The notes beneath the pieces were generated by a model. It was given only the letters and a program-made list of their open reading frames with translations. It searched no databases and was not told the DNA's origin. A DNA stretch of 64,000 nt from Paludibacteraceae bacterium (GTDB taxonomy: Bacteria; Bacteroidota; Bacteroidia; Bacteroidales; Paludibacteraceae), in contig JALNVE010000002.1 of assembly GCA_023227695.1 (NCBI GenBank), positions 21,193 to 85,192 on the forward strand. Direction: 5' to 3'. Positions 26,508 through 35,791 of this stretch are shown piece by piece (within the stretch, counting starts at the first letter, position 1; each line of letters opens with the position of its first letter). Both the position numbers and the translations under genes were made by a program.

Positions 26508-27902
26508 ATGAGCATCGGATTAACAACGGCGATGGCTACGGGAGGCATTGGTGCCGCCTTAGCGACTGCCTTTTCACAAGTAAGAAATGTCATTAATTCC
26601 TTTCGGTCTGTTTTCATATGTGTGACCACCTATGAAGATTTAAGCGATATGGCGTTTTTTGAATGGATCAAAAGCAAAAGGGTTTACTGTTTCGGAGACA
26701 GCACATATTTCTTAGAAGAAAGGCATGAAACATCCAAAATCAGATTCGGCTTGCTAAAATCCCGGTTTAGGAACAAAATCTGTATCGGTTTTTTCCCGTT
26801 TCCGGTTATCATAAAATATGATAACACATCACGGCAAGCACAGATGATTTATGTCAGGTTCACCCTAAATGCTGTGGAAATAGGAAAAGAACTTTTTGAT
26901 ATAGACATAAGATGTAATTTGGGACAAATAGAAGAAAATAGAAAAGCAAAAGAAAACATACATAGGAAAGAATATTCGAACATCGTTTTTGTCAACGGTT
27001 CACTTGGAAATTCTTCATCTAAAAACGAAGGGACTGTAGATCGGCCTAGGACAGATCCATCATCAGATTCTCCTTCTGGTGAAGGAAAGATTGCAAATGG
27101 TGGAAAAGGCGGCGTAAACTTCACGAAGCATACAGACCGTAAGTATTCAGAAACACTCAAAGGCTTTGAATATCAACTGAAGCAGAAGACTCCTTTTGAT
27201 ATGTTCTATTATGGCGAAGACTTTCTTCCCGTCATTAAAGAAGTTGAAACTTGGATGAATATGCGGAGTTGGTATAAGGGTATGGATATCCCTTGGAAAA
27301 GGGGAATGTGCCTTTATGGACCCCCAGGCACGGGGAAAACAAGTCTTATCCGTAATATAGCGAAGACGCTCGGAATGGACATTTATGTCTTTAACCTTGC
27401 TTCTTTTAGGGATTCTGAGTTTTTGGATTCCGTTTTGCGCTATGGGAGAAGCGGAGGAGTGTCTGACTATAATCCTTCCTTTTTTCTGTTTGAAGATATT
27501 GATGTCGTTTTTAACGGACGGGAAACAACAAGTAAAAACACGATGCAGAACCCTTTAACCTTTTCTACTTTCATCAACGCGATTGACGGTATCTGTGAAA
27601 TTAACGGAGTCTTTTTTGCTGTAACGACGAACAACCTTTCCAAAATAGATCCTGCTCTTTTAAGGCCGGGGAGGATAGACGGATGTTATGAAGTGAAGCC
27701 TTTTGGAAGGGAAGGGCAGACAGTTCTCGCGGAAAAAATCCTTTCCGAATGGCCGGAAGAAATCATAAATGTCGTTACGGATTCCTTTGTAACGGGGGCT
27801 GAATTTAAAAACAAGTGTTTAAAAATCGCCCTAATGAAAAAGTGGAAAACGGAAAACCAGAAGCTATTGAATCATAAAAAATCGGTGGATTTGACAACAT
27901 AA
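26508..27902 (+). CDS. BCS1-like AAA ATPase with N-terminal membrane segment
   Basis: 464 residues. Residues about 4-25 are a weak membrane segment (ATAMATGGIGAALATAFSQV), then a BCS1_N-like domain up to about residue 160. AAA core: Walker A LYGPPGTGKTS (about 269), Walker B FFLFEDID (about 325), sensor FFAVTTNNLSKIDPALLRPG. BCS1 in mitochondria threads folded proteins; phage and bacterial relatives have unclear roles. It follows RlaP by 1 base and is in the operon with the CobT/CobS-like pair. Confidence 0.8.
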   Translation: MSIGLTTAMATGGIGAALATAFSQVRNVINSFRSVFICVTTYEDLSDMAFFEWIKSKRVYCFGDSTYFLEERHETSKIRFGLLKSRFRNKICIGFFPFPVIIKYDNTSRQAQMIYVRFTLNAVEIGKELFDIDIRCNLGQIEENRKAKENIHRKEYSNIVFVNGSLGNSSSKNEGTVDRPRTDPSSDSPSGEGKIANGGKGGVNFTKHTDRKYSETLKGFEYQLKQKTPFDMFYYGEDFLPVIKEVETWMNMRSWYKGMDIPWKRGMCLYGPPGTGKTSLIRNIAKTLGMDIYVFNLASFRDSEFLDSVLRYGRSGGVSDYNPSFFLFEDIDVVFNGRETTSKNTMQNPLTFSTFINAIDGICEINGVFFAVTTNNLSKIDPALLRPGRIDGCYEVKPFGREGQTVLAEKILSEWPEEIINVVTDSFVTGAEFKNKCLKIALMKKWKTENQKLLNHKKSVDLTT

Positions 27903-27919
27903 CATTAATATGGTATCTT
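27891..27919 (+). promoter_or_regulatory. Sigma-70 promoter overlapping a stop codon
   Basis: TTGACA (27891-27896), 17 bases, TATCTT (27914-27919). It overlaps the end of the BCS1-like gene (stop at 27900-27902) and lies 31 bases before ATG 27951. Confidence 0.7.
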
Positions 27920-27950
27920 GTCTTTGTCTTTCAGAGAAAAGGAGATAAAG

Positions 27951-29552
27951 ATGAAATCCACATTTTTTAATCAAACGATGGAAACGATTGTAAAATCGTT
28001 GTTCCTGAACAACCAAATATTTGTTTTTTGGGAAAAAGAAGGTACTGTTCCTTATGCTAATATAGGGAAAAAGGAAATTCACATTCCTGTCATTTGTTGT
28101 TCGGAGGATTTAGATGAAAGTACAAAAGAAGATATTCGGGCCAATTTCTTCCATGAATTGGGTCACATCCTTTACAGTTCTGATATAAAGGAAAAAAGTT
28201 TTATTTTCAAGATTTGGAATGCAATTGAAGACCTGTGGATTGAAGACAAAATCAGCAAAAAATATATCGGAATCGGAATCAGTATAAATAATTCAAACAG
28301 GAATATCTTCTGTCAAATTTCTGAAAAGAAAAAAGGAAAAGAAAACAGCGGATTTGTTGAAGCTCTTTTATACCTAATGTTTTCTGAAATCAAATTTGTT
28401 CCAAAATGGGATATTGATGAAAATACGATTGATATGATTGAATCCGCCTATCCCATTTTTTCAAAATGGAAAGAATCTCTATCTTCCGAAGACAATTTAT
28501 ATCTTGCCAAACAGATTTTTGAACTCTGGAAAGATAAAATCAAAGAAGAAGACGCCAAATCCGGAAATAAAATTGCTAATGAAGGATTTTCATTCGCATT
28601 AACAGAGGATGGAAAGGAAGAAGAATCCCCTATCGGTAAGGAACGAAATTCAAATATTTCAACCAAGATTGCTGAATTTGCTTCTTCTGGAACAATCTAT
28701 ACTTCTTATAAGACGGAAGATTCTTTCATCAAAATGAAATGTCTGGATTCTTACAAAAGCAAATTTAAAGAATACAAGGAAAAACTAGGAAGACCTTTGC
28801 TGTCATTGATATGTTCTATCCAAGAAAAGATGGAAGCATTTATTCTTAATGATAGCATTGACGGAATGGAAGAAGGAAAAATCAACCGTAAAATGCTCCC
28901 TCAGATTGCTTTCGGACTCCGTAAAGATGTTTTCACTGTAGATGCCGAAGGAATCGATTTAAATACTGCCGTTTCTATTTGCGTAGATCAAAGCTATTCA
29001 ATGAACAGAATTGACACACAGGTAAAGAATACTCTCATCGTTTTGGGAGAAACCCTTAACAAGATTGAAATCCCGTTTGAAATATTTTCTTCTTCAACGA
29101 AGTCTCCGAAGAATAAAAACGATGCCTTTACAAGATGGAGAAGCATGGTGTTCTGTATTTACAAGGATTTTGATGATAATTGGAATTCTGTTTGCCATTC
29201 TGTCATGGGTTTTAAGGGCCTTGAAAATCATATTGATGGAGAATCGATTTCTTATTCCGTTTCTAATTTGAGGAAACGCAAAGAAAAACGCAAAATCATC
29301 TTTATCATTACCGATGGAGAATCCTTTAGCGGTCAAGACCAAAATTCAAACGCAGAAATAACGAAAAATCTTTCTACCGTCATTATGAACGCAAGAAAAG
29401 AAGGAATTGAAGTCTATGCCATTGCGATTGACTGCGGGGATACTCTGTCAAACCATTATGGAAAAGAGAATGTTTCAATAATCGATTCCAAAAATTCTCT
29501 GAATTTTTCAAAGACTATTCTTACGGATATCTGTAAAATCATAACAAAGTGA
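27951..29552 (+). CDS. CobT-like vWA protein with HExGH motif
   Basis: 533 residues from ATG 27951, chosen for AAAGGAG; the frame is open upstream. The N-terminal part has FHELGHILYSSD (about residue 64), a zinc-peptidase-like HExxH. The C-terminal vWA domain has VSICVDQSYSMNRI (MIDAS, about 343) and FIITDGESFSGQ (about 453). This order matches CobT-type partners of CobS ATPases in phages, which are not cobalamin enzymes. The CobS-like gene follows at 29628, so the two should form an ATPase-vWA machine. Confidence 0.82.
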   Translation: MKSTFFNQTMETIVKSLFLNNQIFVFWEKEGTVPYANIGKKEIHIPVICCSEDLDESTKEDIRANFFHELGHILYSSDIKEKSFIFKIWNAIEDLWIEDKISKKYIGIGISINNSNRNIFCQISEKKKGKENSGFVEALLYLMFSEIKFVPKWDIDENTIDMIESAYPIFSKWKESLSSEDNLYLAKQIFELWKDKIKEEDAKSGNKIANEGFSFALTEDGKEEESPIGKERNSNISTKIAEFASSGTIYTSYKTEDSFIKMKCLDSYKSKFKEYKEKLGRPLLSLICSIQEKMEAFILNDSIDGMEEGKINRKMLPQIAFGLRKDVFTVDAEGIDLNTAVSICVDQSYSMNRIDTQVKNTLIVLGETLNKIEIPFEIFSSSTKSPKNKNDAFTRWRSMVFCIYKDFDDNWNSVCHSVMGFKGLENHIDGESISYSVSNLRKRKEKRKIIFIITDGESFSGQDQNSNAEITKNLSTVIMNARKEGIEVYAIAIDCGDTLSNHYGKENVSIIDSKNSLNFSKTILTDICKIITK

Positions 29553-29572
29553 AAAGAACTTTCCCTTCATCG

Positions 29573-29601
29573 TTGACATTCCAGAAGGTTCGTGATATTC
29601 T
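29573..29601 (+). promoter_or_regulatory. Sigma-70 promoter for the CobS-like gene
   Basis: TTGACA (29573-29578), 17 bases, TATTCT (29596-29601), in the short gap after the stop at 29552 and 26 bases before ATG 29628. Confidence 0.7.
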
Positions 29602-29627
29602 TACAAAAGAAAAAAGAAAAGGAGTTT

Positions 29628-30842
29628 ATGAAAAAACTTACGAAAATAGACTATGATAGTCTTGAACATTTCTGGGAAACCTGTGGAAATAAAGAAACTT
29701 TAATTCTCCCGTTTGATTCTGCTTCAGCAGAATTTAAAACGATAAAGATTAGCGCCTTTAAAAACGGATATCTTCTTTCCGTGAAATCTTTATATGAAGT
29801 TGAAGCCACTAAAATTTCTCAATATTCTTCCCATAAGGAATCTTCTCGGAAAACTGTTCCTGAATCAGAAGACCAAAAAGATGAAGTTTTTGAAACAATC
29901 CAAGGATTTGAAAAATATCATTCACCTTTATGTATGAAGGAAATCCTTGCTCTTATGTCTTCTGACCGTGCAGTTAACATATGGTTCAGCGGACCTTCCG
30001 GATGCGGGAAAACCACAGCCGCGAGGTACATCGCTGCCACTCTTGAACGGAAACTCTATAAGATTAATGGTGACGGTGGAACGACTGCGAATAGTTTTTT
30101 CGGTGCGAATACCGTGGTGATCGATAAGGAGACAAAAGAAAATAAGATTGTTTTTTCTGACGGAATCGCCGTTAAGGCGATGCAAGAAGGTCTTGATGAA
30201 AATGGGAATATCTGTGGATCTCCAGGGATTCTTTTTGTTGATGAAGCCGCAAGTCTGTCTCCTGGTGTCGGAATCGCTCTTAATTCTATTCTCGAAACGC
30301 GTTCACCGGTTCGCGAGATCACCCTTTCAGAAGACAACGGAAGAATTGTCAAAAGTCATCCCGGTTTTGTTATTATCCTAGCGGGAAACACGAACGGACT
30401 AGGAGCTTCATCTTCTAGTCAGCAACAGTATTCCGCTCAGCGTCGGGCTCTTGACGTTTCCATGATTCAGCGGATTACAGCGACCTTTCGCTTTGGATAT
30501 GATAAAAAGGCAGAAAGTGAAATCATAAACAGCAATATTCTTGACTTTGAAACGGCTTCTAAATTTATGGAATTCAAAGATTGCATAAGAAAAGCGATGA
30601 AGGATGGAGAAATTCTTACGCCGTTTTCCACAACGAAGGTAATTGACATTTGTGATTCATTTAAGATGTTTTGTTTACAAAATGACAATTTTACGGCATT
30701 GGCCAATGCCGTAACGTGTTGCTACCTTGAATCAATCCTTCCAGATGAAGCATCGGTGGCGGATGAACTTTTCCGCGTCTTCTTCGGTTCAAAAGCGACA
30801 GATCTTGTAAAAAAAGATTATGAAAACTATGATTATATTTAA
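29628..30842 (+). CDS. CobS-like MoxR-family AAA ATPase
   Basis: 404 residues from ATG 29628 (AAAGGAG). Walker A WFSGPSGCGKTTAARYIA (about 120), Walker B ILFVDEAASLSP (about 202), sensor FVIILAGNTNGLG and RITATFRFGYD. It resembles the CobS-type ATPases of cyanophages and jumbo phages. The preceding gene is the vWA (CobT-like) partner. Its own promoter suggests separate dosage. The target remodelled by the pair is unknown. Confidence 0.82.
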   Translation: MKKLTKIDYDSLEHFWETCGNKETLILPFDSASAEFKTIKISAFKNGYLLSVKSLYEVEATKISQYSSHKESSRKTVPESEDQKDEVFETIQGFEKYHSPLCMKEILALMSSDRAVNIWFSGPSGCGKTTAARYIAATLERKLYKINGDGGTTANSFFGANTVVIDKETKENKIVFSDGIAVKAMQEGLDENGNICGSPGILFVDEAASLSPGVGIALNSILETRSPVREITLSEDNGRIVKSHPGFVIILAGNTNGLGASSSSQQQYSAQRRALDVSMIQRITATFRFGYDKKAESEIINSNILDFETASKFMEFKDCIRKAMKDGEILTPFSTTKVIDICDSFKMFCLQNDNFTALANAVTCCYLESILPDEASVADELFRVFFGSKATDLVKKDYENYDYI

Positions 30843-30859
30843 GAAGGGGGATATCCTGA

Positions 30860-31210
30860 ATGGAAGACAATAACAGATTTTCAATTTATGAAATGATAGG
30901 GAAGAAGATTAATTTTACCCGACACGGCAAAACAGTTGGAGGGTTATGTCAACACGTCATCCGCTGGCCGCTAGATAACAGCATCCTGATTATAATTAAT
31001 GGTTTAACGTATCCTTTTCCAGAACCGACCAAGATAAATTCGGAAGAAGGGAAAATTTCTTTTCTCTATGGTTCTGGATCTTTTGATAATGAAAACGATC
31101 TTCTCGAATTTTGCGGTGAAGCTTTAAATATTGAATGGGGAGAAGATATAAGGAAATCAATCGGGAGGGAAAAAAAATGCTTTGTGATTGATTTTATTAT
31201 CGAACAATAA
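30860..31210 (+). CDS. Hypothetical protein
   Basis: 116 residues, Shine-Dalgarno GGGGG before ATG 30860, 17 bases after the CobS-like gene. Beta-rich (IIINGLTYPFPEP) with an acidic C-terminal half. No family recognised. In the operon before the RNA ligase. Confidence 0.6.
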   Translation: MEDNNRFSIYEMIGKKINFTRHGKTVGGLCQHVIRWPLDNSILIIINGLTYPFPEPTKINSEEGKISFLYGSGSFDNENDLLEFCGEALNIEWGEDIRKSIGREKKCFVIDFIIEQ

Positions 31211-31217
31211 TCCTGAA

Positions 31218-31562
31218 ATGGATAAAGACATGGCTAGCTTGAAAATAACAAACGATCTTCGCAAAGACATTATTAATCTTATAAATGACAATATTTTATT
31301 AATAAACGATATCCGTTTTGAACTGTTCGTTTCTCTTAAAGAAATCAGAAAATCATTAGAAACGGAAGACGAGAAAGAATCTCTTTTAACTTCTGCGGAA
31401 GGACATGAAGAAAGACTATCTAATTTATATTGTTTAACGCAGAATCTATCATACCATAAATATTTCTTGGAAAACAGGAAAGAAACTGATGCGGAAGCAG
31501 AAAGCGTATTAAAATGGTATGATAGAGTAAAGTCTATATTGAAGGAAGGACAATCCCCATGA
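31218..31562 (+). CDS. Hypothetical helical protein
   Basis: 114 residues from ATG 31218, chosen because the frame before it runs into the previous gene; no strong Shine-Dalgarno. All-helical with charged heptads, probably a coiled coil. The stop overlaps the RNA-ligase ATG (ATGA), so translation is coupled. No family recognised. Confidence 0.55.
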   Translation: MDKDMASLKITNDLRKDIINLINDNILLINDIRFELFVSLKEIRKSLETEDEKESLLTSAEGHEERLSNLYCLTQNLSYHKYFLENRKETDAEAESVLKWYDRVKSILKEGQSP

Positions 31563-32719
31563 GAAATCTAGCAAGCATACAAAAGATATCTAGACTCGAA
31601 GAAATTCCAGAAGCAAAAAACGTTATCAAGGCTTTTGTTTTGGGATGGGAAATCGTTGTTAAAAAGAATGAATTTAAGCCTGGTGATTTATGTGTGTTCT
31701 TCGAAACAGACTCCTTGTTGCCAAAAGACAATACCGTATTCTCTTTTATGGAAAGTCGCAAGTTCCGGGTGAAAACAGTAAAGTTAGCAGGACAAATAAG
31801 TCAGGGACTTGCATTGCCGATTTCCATGTTTCCGGAAATCGCTGATTCTGAAATAAAGGAAGGATTGGATCTTACAGAAAGACTTAAGATTGAAAAATAT
31901 GAAAAGGAAGAAGAAACTTTTGTTGAACCTAAAATAAATATCAATTCTCATATACTTAAGTTCGTATTGAAATACAAGGTTATGAGGAAATTGATTCTCC
32001 CTTTTATTTCTAAATCGAAAAGGACTTTCCCGTCAAGGATTATTTCAGAGTCAGATGAAACCCGCATTCAATGTATGCCTGGAATTCTTGAAAAAGAGAA
32101 GGATTCCATTTTCATTGCAACTGAAAAGCTAGAAGGTTGTAGCGCAACTTTTACGATCAACAGAACCTGTTTGTTCTGGACTTCGGTTAGTGTTTGTAGT
32201 CGGAAAAGAAACCTGCCAAGAAGTCAAAACATATGGTGGAATATGTATGATGACTATTGCATTCAATCCTATCTGAAATGGATTATAGCGCTTCTCGGTA
32301 TGAACGTTAAGTCTGTCGGGATTCAGGGAGAAATCATCGGACCTAAGATTTGTAAAAATATCTATTCCCTAAAGGGACATGATTTGTATATTTATCGTCT
32401 GAAGATCAATTATAGAAACGGGAATGTCAAGTTCCTTAACCATTATGAAATGCAAGACTTGTTTGAATCGATTCGAAAGGAATTCGGAATCTACGCAAAA
32501 CTTAAAGTAGTTCCTGTCCTTTGGGAAGGAATTCTTAAAGGATTCAAGGACGTTAATGCCATTTTGGAATTCGCTAACGGATTTTCGAAACTAAAACAGG
32601 ATCAGTTGCGTGAGGGACTGGTTTTCTCCAAACTGAGAGACCCGAGCGTAAGTTTTAAAGCTGTAAGCCGAGAATATCTTATTTGGAAGAATAAGAAAGA
32701 AGATGAATTCAACATCTGA
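31559..32719 (+). CDS. RNA ligase, DRB0094/Rnl-like
   Basis: 386 residues. An N-terminal OB-like part with SLASIQKISRLEEIPEAKNV-type sequence, seen in the DRB0094 family, is followed by the ligase core: motif I TEKLEGCSATF with the AMP-accepting Lys at residue 190, a motif III/IIIa region, motif IV IQGEIIGP and motif V GLVFSKLRD. The enzyme seals RNA ends through Lys-AMP. With RlaP (25451) and RtcB (47663) it may repair tRNA or mRNA cut by host defence nucleases. Confidence 0.85.
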   Translation: MRNLASIQKISRLEEIPEAKNVIKAFVLGWEIVVKKNEFKPGDLCVFFETDSLLPKDNTVFSFMESRKFRVKTVKLAGQISQGLALPISMFPEIADSEIKEGLDLTERLKIEKYEKEEETFVEPKININSHILKFVLKYKVMRKLILPFISKSKRTFPSRIISESDETRIQCMPGILEKEKDSIFIATEKLEGCSATFTINRTCLFWTSVSVCSRKRNLPRSQNIWWNMYDDYCIQSYLKWIIALLGMNVKSVGIQGEIIGPKICKNIYSLKGHDLYIYRLKINYRNGNVKFLNHYEMQDLFESIRKEFGIYAKLKVVPVLWEGILKGFKDVNAILEFANGFSKLKQDQLREGLVFSKLRDPSVSFKAVSREYLIWKNKKEDEFNI

Positions 32720-32996
32720 CATTGATAAAATCCTTAAAAGGTACAAAATAGTTTTGACGGAAGGGATCGTCAAAGAAATACCCATAAATGATAAATATTT
32801 TCATTTAGACGACACCGGAGGTTTTATATTCTGCCGATGGAGTGACAATATATATATTATCTCACATCCTTCAAAGGGAAGAGGGTGGTATCCCAAATCG
32901 GACTTTGAACACCTCCTTTTAAGTTCTATATGCGATGGATTGATTGAAAAAACAAAAGGAATTTTCGCCTTCGGGACATATGCGAATTTTATTTAA
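32703..32996 (+). CDS. Hypothetical protein
   Basis: 97 residues; its ATG lies 17 bases inside the RNA-ligase end, with GAAAGAAG upstream. It contains FHLDDTGGFIFCRWSDNIYI and a PSKGRGWYPKS turn. No family recognised. Last gene before the glycan cluster. Confidence 0.6.
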   Translation: MNSTSDIDKILKRYKIVLTEGIVKEIPINDKYFHLDDTGGFIFCRWSDNIYIISHPSKGRGWYPKSDFEHLLLSSICDGLIEKTKGIFAFGTYANFI

Positions 32997-33017
32997 TTCA
33001 GATTACCAAATACAAAC

Positions 33018-33896
33018 ATGAAGATTAATATTTATACATCATTGAATGGGGTTGGCCTTGAGAAAGATGCAAGTTTATTAATCAAGTTATTGTCTGGTTG
33101 CGGGTATGAAATCCACGTCTTTGATCGGAAAAGGAGTCAAAGAGGGAATAGGGCTGATATACAGATTCATCTTGAAATTCCAAGATATGACTGTATTCAG
33201 TTGTCTAAAAGGAATATTTTAATCCCAAACCCAGAATGGTTCTATCCTAATTGGAAAGATGGTTTACTGAAGTTTAAGGAAATCTGGTGCAAGACGCTGG
33301 ATTCTTTCAAAATCTTTCAGAAACTTCACCAATCTTGTGTTCTAACCGGTTTCATAAGCCAAGACTTTTACTTGCCTGAAATCAGAAAAGAAAAGAAGCT
33401 GATTCATATTTCAGGATATTCAAAAACCAAGGGCACTCTTGAAATAATTAAAGCATACCGGCGCGACAAAAATCTCCCGAAGTGTCTTTTTGTCGGTACG
33501 AGTGAATGGGATGTCTCTGGGTGTAATATAGAACAGTTGGGAAGAGTGTCAGAATCTGATTTAAAACGCTTGATGAATGAGAATTTAATACACCTATGTC
33601 CTAGCTATTATGAAGGATGGGGACATTATTTACATGAAGCCGCGAGCACAGGTGCTATTGTAATCACAACGGACGCGCCGCCGATGTCAGAATTCTTCAA
33701 GACGCATCTGGTAAGGGTTTCTCACACGTCGAAAATGAATTCAGCGATAATGTCTTATCCTGATTCAGAATCGATTGCATTACTAATACGTGAAGTAATG
33801 CAATCAGATTTCCTATTAGAAACAGGAATGTACAACAGGAATCAATTTTTAGAAAGAAACACGGCAAGCGAATCGGCGATATTATTAGGAATTTGA
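33018..33896 (+). CDS. Glycosyltransferase (GT4/group 1-like)
   Basis: 292 residues. C-terminal half has the GT-B donor-site layout: LIHISGYSKTKGTLEIIKAY, CLFVGTSEW, then HLCPSYYEGWGHYLHEAAST with the Glu pair (EGWGH...HEA) typical of group 1 transferases, and GAIVITTDAPPMSEF. The N-terminus is short for the family. It transfers sugars from nucleotide donors. It begins a six-gene block of sugar genes, probably for decorating a virion protein or altering the host surface. Confidence 0.78.
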   Translation: MKINIYTSLNGVGLEKDASLLIKLLSGCGYEIHVFDRKRSQRGNRADIQIHLEIPRYDCIQLSKRNILIPNPEWFYPNWKDGLLKFKEIWCKTLDSFKIFQKLHQSCVLTGFISQDFYLPEIRKEKKLIHISGYSKTKGTLEIIKAYRRDKNLPKCLFVGTSEWDVSGCNIEQLGRVSESDLKRLMNENLIHLCPSYYEGWGHYLHEAASTGAIVITTDAPPMSEFFKTHLVRVSHTSKMNSAIMSYPDSESIALLIREVMQSDFLLETGMYNRNQFLERNTASESAILLGI

Positions 33897-33900
33897 ACAC

Positions 33901-35196
33901 ATGAAAATAATTATTCTATGGGCGACTTGTAGACCAGATATTTTTAAATCGACACATCAGCACTGGATCGAAAATTCTTCTGGTTTTTATGAAATCGAGA
34001 CACGTGTCGCTGTTGATACGCAAGAACAAAAAGAAAAAATTTCCGGATTTGATGTCATTGTAGTTAAAGGGGAACAGAAAGGAGTCTGTTTCCCGTCTTA
34101 TTGTCTTTCCAAAAACCTTGAAGCAGAAGATTCTGATATTGTTATCCTCGCCAGTGATGATTTCTTTCCACCGAATAATTGGGATAAAACCATTATCAAC
34201 CTTATCGGGAAAGACAAGGATTGTGTTCTGTTGGTAAATGATGGAATACAAAAATATCCGGCTAGGGTAATTACCTTTCCGATAATGACTTTTTCCGCAC
34301 TGAAGAAGATGAAGAAGATTATATATAACCCCGTTTACAGTCACATGTCAAGTGATTGTGAACTCTATGTAATCGCTGAAAGAATGTGTATATTAAAAGA
34401 CGTAAGAAAATCCTGCAAAGAAATTTTTGAGCACAGGCATTATTGTAATGGGAAAAGAGAAAGAGACGAAGTCGATAAGGCTCTAGATTATTCTTATTCT
34501 TCAGGAACAGAACTATTCCGTTCCAGAATGAAGAAAAACGTTTGTCGGCTTCTCCAAGTAGATCCTTCTATAGAAGATAAGGCTTCTCATTATTCTTTGT
34601 CTTATAGTAAACAGGGTAAAAACAACGTTCCCGACATTCGACTTTCTATATTGATATGTTCTGTTAAACAAAGACAGGACTTACTTAAACGATTATTGGA
34701 ATCCCTTCAGAAGCAAAAGACACCAGAAATAGAAATTTTGACAGAAGTTGATGACGGTAATATTAAAATCGGGAAGAAGAGAAATATGCTTCTTGAAAAA
34801 GCGAAGGGAGACTATCTCTGCTTCATAGATGATGATGATTTAGTGAGTGAAGATTATGTTAAGAAAATATTGTCTGCAATTCATAATAATCCTGATTGTT
34901 GCTCCTTAGAGGGGATTTACACCGTTGATGGTAAAAACCCGACTAGATTTATTCATTCCGTTGATTATAACAAATGGGAAACTGTAACTGAAAACGGTGA
35001 AACGGTCTACCTAAGATGTCCAAATCACTTAAACGCAGTAAAAAGGGAACTGGCAGTCATTGTCGGATTTAAAGATGAACTTTCACAAGGAGAAGATAGG
35101 GATTATTCAGAACGACTTCTTCCTTTATTAAAAACTGAATCTAAAATCAACGGTTCAATATATAAATATTTATTCATATCAAAAAACAGGAGATAA
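33901..35196 (+). CDS. Glycosyltransferase family 2-like, two-part
   Basis: 431 residues. The second half is a GT-A domain: DIRLSILICSVKQRQDLLKR (about 247), EVDDGNIKIGKKRNMLLEKA, the DXD region YLCFIDDDDLVSEDYVKK. The first half (1-220) contains a separate GT-A-like segment, DIVILASDDFFPPNNWDKTI, so this may be a two-domain transferase. The gene begins 4 bases after the GT4 gene and ends with AGGAG feeding the next start. Confidence 0.78.
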   Translation: MKIIILWATCRPDIFKSTHQHWIENSSGFYEIETRVAVDTQEQKEKISGFDVIVVKGEQKGVCFPSYCLSKNLEAEDSDIVILASDDFFPPNNWDKTIINLIGKDKDCVLLVNDGIQKYPARVITFPIMTFSALKKMKKIIYNPVYSHMSSDCELYVIAERMCILKDVRKSCKEIFEHRHYCNGKRERDEVDKALDYSYSSGTELFRSRMKKNVCRLLQVDPSIEDKASHYSLSYSKQGKNNVPDIRLSILICSVKQRQDLLKRLLESLQKQKTPEIEILTEVDDGNIKIGKKRNMLLEKAKGDYLCFIDDDDLVSEDYVKKILSAIHNNPDCCSLEGIYTVDGKNPTRFIHSVDYNKWETVTENGETVYLRCPNHLNAVKRELAVIVGFKDELSQGEDRDYSERLLPLLKTESKINGSIYKYLFISKNRR

Positions 35197-35197
35197 A

Positions 35198-35791
35198 ATG
35201 TATTCACAAAACAATGAAGAACAGATAATTCTAAAATGCCTTGAAGATGCAGGTTCTTCAAAATTTATAGAGATAGGCGCTTATGATCCCTTTAAATTTT
35301 CGAACACAAGGCGGCTGGTTGAACTTGGATGGGAAGGTGTTTATGTTGAACCTTCTACTCCTTGTTACGCAAAATTTCAAAAGGAATACCAGAATAATCC
35401 TAAAATTATGCTCTATCCGTTTGCTGTCGGGAAAGAAAAGGGGAACGTGTTGTTTTACGAATCTGCGGATGCCATAAGTACAACTTCTAAACCCTGGAAA
35501 GAATTATGGGAAAATGGTTCTAAAAGTCAGTTTATTGAAAAAAGGGTAGATGTGATAACAGGAGAAGACCTTTATTCTCTTTGCGGTCAAGGGTCTGTCT
35601 TTTTAAATATAGATACGGAAGACACGAACATAGATGTCCTAAATTCATTCAGGGAAGAAACGATTTCTAAATTTAGGTTGATATGTATAGAACATCAGGG
35701 AAAACTTCGATATTTAAGAACCTATTTCAAAAAGATCGGATTTAGAGAAGTTCTTTTAAATAATGAGAATTTCATTTTTCAAAAGGTATAA
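35198..35791 (+). CDS. FkbM-type methyltransferase
   Basis: 197 residues. Residues 22-45 give FIEIGAYDPFKFSNTRRLVE, the FkbM SAM-binding start, then GWEGVYVEPSTPCYAKFQ and later FLNIDTEDTNIDVL. FkbM enzymes O-methylate sugars or polyketides. In this cluster it would methylate a glycan. Shine-Dalgarno AGGAG in the preceding gene. Confidence 0.8.
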   Translation: MYSQNNEEQIILKCLEDAGSSKFIEIGAYDPFKFSNTRRLVELGWEGVYVEPSTPCYAKFQKEYQNNPKIMLYPFAVGKEKGNVLFYESADAISTTSKPWKELWENGSKSQFIEKRVDVITGEDLYSLCGQGSVFLNIDTEDTNIDVLNSFREETISKFRLICIEHQGKLRYLRTYFKKIGFREVLLNNENFIFQKV

